10,162 bases of DNA from Cruorifilaria tuberocauda (lineage: Eukaryota; Nematoda; Chromadorea; Rhabditida; Onchocercidae). A model generated the notes under the pieces. That model worked only from the letters and a program-made list of their open reading frames with translations, searched no databases and was not told where the DNA came from. The stretch's first letter is position 1; every line of letters starts with the position of its first letter. The position numbers were made by a program, and so were the translations under genes. This document shows positions 7,496-10,162 of this stretch, piece by piece. The stretch covers positions 1-10,162 of the forward strand of contig JABVXU010001099.1 of NCBI GenBank assembly GCA_013365365.1, given 5' to 3'.

Positions 7496-8929
7496 ATAAT
7501 TTTCCCGGTCTTTTTTTTTCCATATTTTCTTTTGCATTGAGTGATCGATTCTGCTAAATAAGCTTAAAAAGTTGGAAATAAAATTTTTTTGAAGAAAATT
7601 ATTAAATTAAAGTTTTACTTTTTTTGTTTTCAAATTTGTTTCAAATTGTCTCAGTGATTTCTTCAATTAAATTTCAATGCTTCTTAAATATTCAATTGGT
7701 ATTTGTAAATGTGTAAATTAATTTCCGATTAATTCATTTCGTTATCGACAAGCTTATTTTATTTATGAATTATCAGTTCACTGAAAAAAAAAATGCTCCA
7801 AATGAAATTTCTAATGAGAAATTTAATATTTTCAGTTTCTCAAAATCCCTTATCAATCTATAATTTGCCGATTAATAAAAAAAAATAAGCTTAAAAAAAT
7901 TTTAATCTTAAAAATTTTCCAATTTCAAAGGGAAATAAAAATGATAAGAAAATTTGATGTGATAATTTTCTTTTTTCATTTCTTTTTCTTTTATTAATTC
8001 GAAATCAATTGAGGGAATTGATTATTTTGGATAGTAAAATTGGAAGTAATCATGAAAAATAGCTTCATAATATACAGCTTTGATTGAATTTTCAAAGAGA
8101 AAATATCAAGAACGAAATAAATTTCAAACAATTAAACAAAAAAAAAAATGAAAACGTCTAGCATTTCATGGAAAATTTTAGCTATCCGTTCGTCTTTGTT
8201 AGCTTTTCATTTTCCTTTTATAAATTTTCAACTTCTAACTAAGTTATACTTAAATTTAAATTACTACATTGTCAACTTTAATTTTAGCATTGTTAATTTT
8301 AACAAATCTATCTTAAGTATAATAGTATGTCATAATTAGTAATTAGTATTAATGCAGTTTTCCTGGAATGTTTTTTTTCTTTTCAAAGAAAAATAGATAA
8401 GAAAACTGATAAGATGATAAGAGAATTGAAAAGTGAATAAAAGAAATGTGATTGGAAATCGATTGATTATCGATGTATTGATTGATTAGATGGATTTTTT
8501 CGATTAGAAACTTTATTAACTTATTTAAATAAAGTATCAATATTTATCGAATTTTCATCGAACTAGAAATCATGCACTAATAAGCTAATATCTTAAGCAA
8601 ACTGAACGGATCTAAAAAGCAATAAGCTATGATCTAAAACCTGAAAGCTTTATTTACCATAAGATAATATCTTAAGATATATACTAATTATGATAATGAT
8701 AAAAATATGTGCTAAGTATAGTAAGTATAATCTGTACTAAGTAAGTTGTTACTTAAAATATGCACTACTGGAACAGTAAATACTATATGTTTTAATGATA
8801 TTAAATATAAAGATCTATAATTATAAAGTATAAAAAATATGTAATAATAAGTAATGCATATGTATTGTAAATAAGTAATTGATAATAATAATAATAAGTA
8901 ATTGGTAAAAATTAATAAGTAAAAAAACA
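7496..8929. other. AT-rich intergenic sequence, no gene seen
   Basis: I see no exon with matching splice phases and no family motif on either strand. Short open frames at 8148-8339 (+), 8349-8540 (-) and 8712-8930 (-) are compositionally AT-driven and lack any recognisable sequence. Small features are an ATTGATT-rich patch near 8455-8500 and TATCTTAAG words near 8590 and 8670. Confidence 0.55.
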
Positions 8930-9715
8930 AGTAAATATAAAGTAACGAATTAAAATATAATTGTAAGGTAAAATTACAAAGTACTAATAATTAATATTTA
9001 AATTGTCTTATTGATACATATTTAAACTCTTCCTCTTATGCTACTAATAAGGTAATACTTTAAATATGTATCAATAACACAATTAATAAGGTAATATTTA
9101 AAGTGTACTAATAAGATAATATTACATTTATTAATAATGTAATATCAATAAAGGTAATATTACATGTATCAATAAGGTAACACTTAAATTATGTACCAGT
9201 AAATTACTATCACATTTACTAATAATGTAATACTTGAAATGTATTAGTAAGACAGTATTAAAAGTAATATTAAAGTAAGACAATGTTACATTTACTAATA
9301 AAGTAATGCCTAAAATATATATCAATAAGATAACATAACATGTAATAGCAAGGTAATATCAATGTAACCTAAGATATCAATGTAATAATAAGGTAATAAT
9401 AAGGTAATATTACATGTATTAACAAAGTAATGCTTAAAATAATCAATGTAATAATGAAGTAATATTTACTACTAATGTATAAAGTTACACATAAAATTAC
9501 ACTTTATTAAAATGTAATTATAAAGTATAAAAAATAAGTAATAATAGGAGTAAAATGTAAAAATAATTAACAGGGAAATGATTAATAAAGTGATACTTAA
9601 ATTTTATACCAAATAAGATAATATTACGTTTACTAATAATATAATACTTAAAAATGTATTACTAAGGTAATATTAGATAAGGTAATACTTAAAATATCAA
9701 TAATGGATAGCATGA
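8930..9715. repeat. Degenerate minisatellite of TAATAAGGTAATA words
   Basis: Diverged units of roughly 22-28 bases alternate ACTAATAAGGTAATATTACA-like words with ATCAATAAGGTAACACTTAA-like words, often separated by TGTA. More than twenty recognisable units are present, interrupted near 9480-9590. It has no coding potential; the minus-strand open stretch at 9131-9325 is a by-product of repetition. Confidence 0.75.
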
Positions 9716-10162
9716 AATAATAGAAGCTAAATGCAAAAGTAATTAGCGTGCAATTTTTTCTACACAATTTATTTTTGCATTATATTCTTTCTTTCATTTT
9801 TCCAGCCTTCCTACTTCCTTGTCACACTTTTAAAGTATTCAAACTTGCAATTCCGTGTCTAATCTCTAGTAATACTAATAATCATTATTTTTTTTATTAC
9901 TAGTATTATCAGCTATTATAAGATAATTTACAGGGAAAAATTACTTTTTTCAATACCGAAAAATATACTCCTAAGATAATTCTTACATTAAAGTAATTAT
10001 CTTTAATAATTATAGTAGTAAAATAATTGCTTATGTAAGCTAAATTATTTGTTGTAATGCCGAAATTATGATTTGAGGCGCAAAATGTCATGTAGCGCTG
10101 TTCTCGAAATTCTTTTGTTTTTGTTTTTTAATATTATCAATGTAATAATTGATAATTTTTTG
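9716..10162. other. Right-hand flank, no supported gene
   Basis: This part is less repetitive. A splice-acceptor-like TTCTTTCATTTTTCCAG ends at 9805 and is followed by a short, less AT-rich stretch, but no convincing donor or protein motif follows. The minus-strand frame at 9909-10091 shows no family features. A small inverted repeat, AAGATAATT against AATTATCTT, lies at about 9973-10003. Confidence 0.45.

Noticed and set aside
8148..8339. Plus-strand open frame of 63 codons starting MKTSSISWK
   Set aside because: Composition is AT-driven, no family motif or splice context is seen, and the length is expected by chance in this much sequence.
8349..9325. Minus-strand open frames at 8349-8540, 8712-8930 and 9131-9325
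   Set aside because: They are rich in Ile, Tyr, Leu and Asn, as AT-rich or repetitive DNA gives in any frame, with no recognisable domain or consistent exon structure.
9971..10060. Small inverted repeats such as AAGATAATT/AATTATCTT
   Set aside because: Nine-base AT-only arms are expected by chance in DNA of this composition.
9909..10091. Minus-strand open frame of 60 codons near the right end
   Set aside because: No motif, and no upstream or downstream exon with matching phase. Composition is similar to its non-coding surroundings.

Overview
This window looks like eukaryotic nuclear DNA. It is strongly AT-rich, and one multi-exon gene on the + strand fills the first 6.4 kb. The introns run from about 310 to 960 bp. 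Most have GT donors and T-rich acceptors ending in TTTCAG or TTTTAG. Intron sizes, splice signals and composition fit a parasitic nematode best, possibly a filarial or related spirurid worm, but this is an inference: another AT-rich invertebrate cannot be excluded from the sequence alone.

The gene encodes the C-terminal four fifths of a Major Facilitator Superfamily transporter of the SLC22 family (organic cation/carnitine/anion transporters). I joined nine coding exons by hand: 265-368, 1326-1480, 2007-2175, 3073-3199, 3624-3733, 4218-4438, 5282-5463, 5795-5957 and 6271-6383. All eight junctions keep one reading frame, with no internal stop, for 447 codons plus TAA. The first exon or exons lie upstream of the window. 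They should hold the start codon, TM1 and most of the large first extracellular loop. Visible landmarks include the SLC22 entry motif ([12 protein letters not shown]), the MFS loop 2-3 signature (DKFGRR), PESPRWL, a second loop signature (DIVGRR), ELYPTVLR and [17 protein letters not shown].

The introns contain little beyond poly-T tracts and repeats. Almost every one carries its own, unrelated, degenerate tandem duplication, with periods from 30 to about 250 bp. This suggests the introns grew by local duplication. The clearest array is a 30-bp minisatellite in intron 3 rich in TGATAA.

Downstream of the gene (6384-10162) I find no convincing second gene. This flank holds the 3' UTR with a candidate polyadenylation signal, a four-copy repeat with a period of about 160 bp (6883-7495), AT-rich unique sequence, and a long degenerate minisatellite built on TAATAAGGTAATA-like words (about 8930-9715).

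The most useful points are biological details of the transporter gene. A Gly occupies the TM11 position that is usually Asp or Arg in characterised SLC22 proteins. There is a possible alternative C-terminus through intron 8 retention. A strong decoy acceptor sits before exon 7. I see no CRISPR array, rRNA, tRNA, recognisable transposase, or novel multi-gene system.
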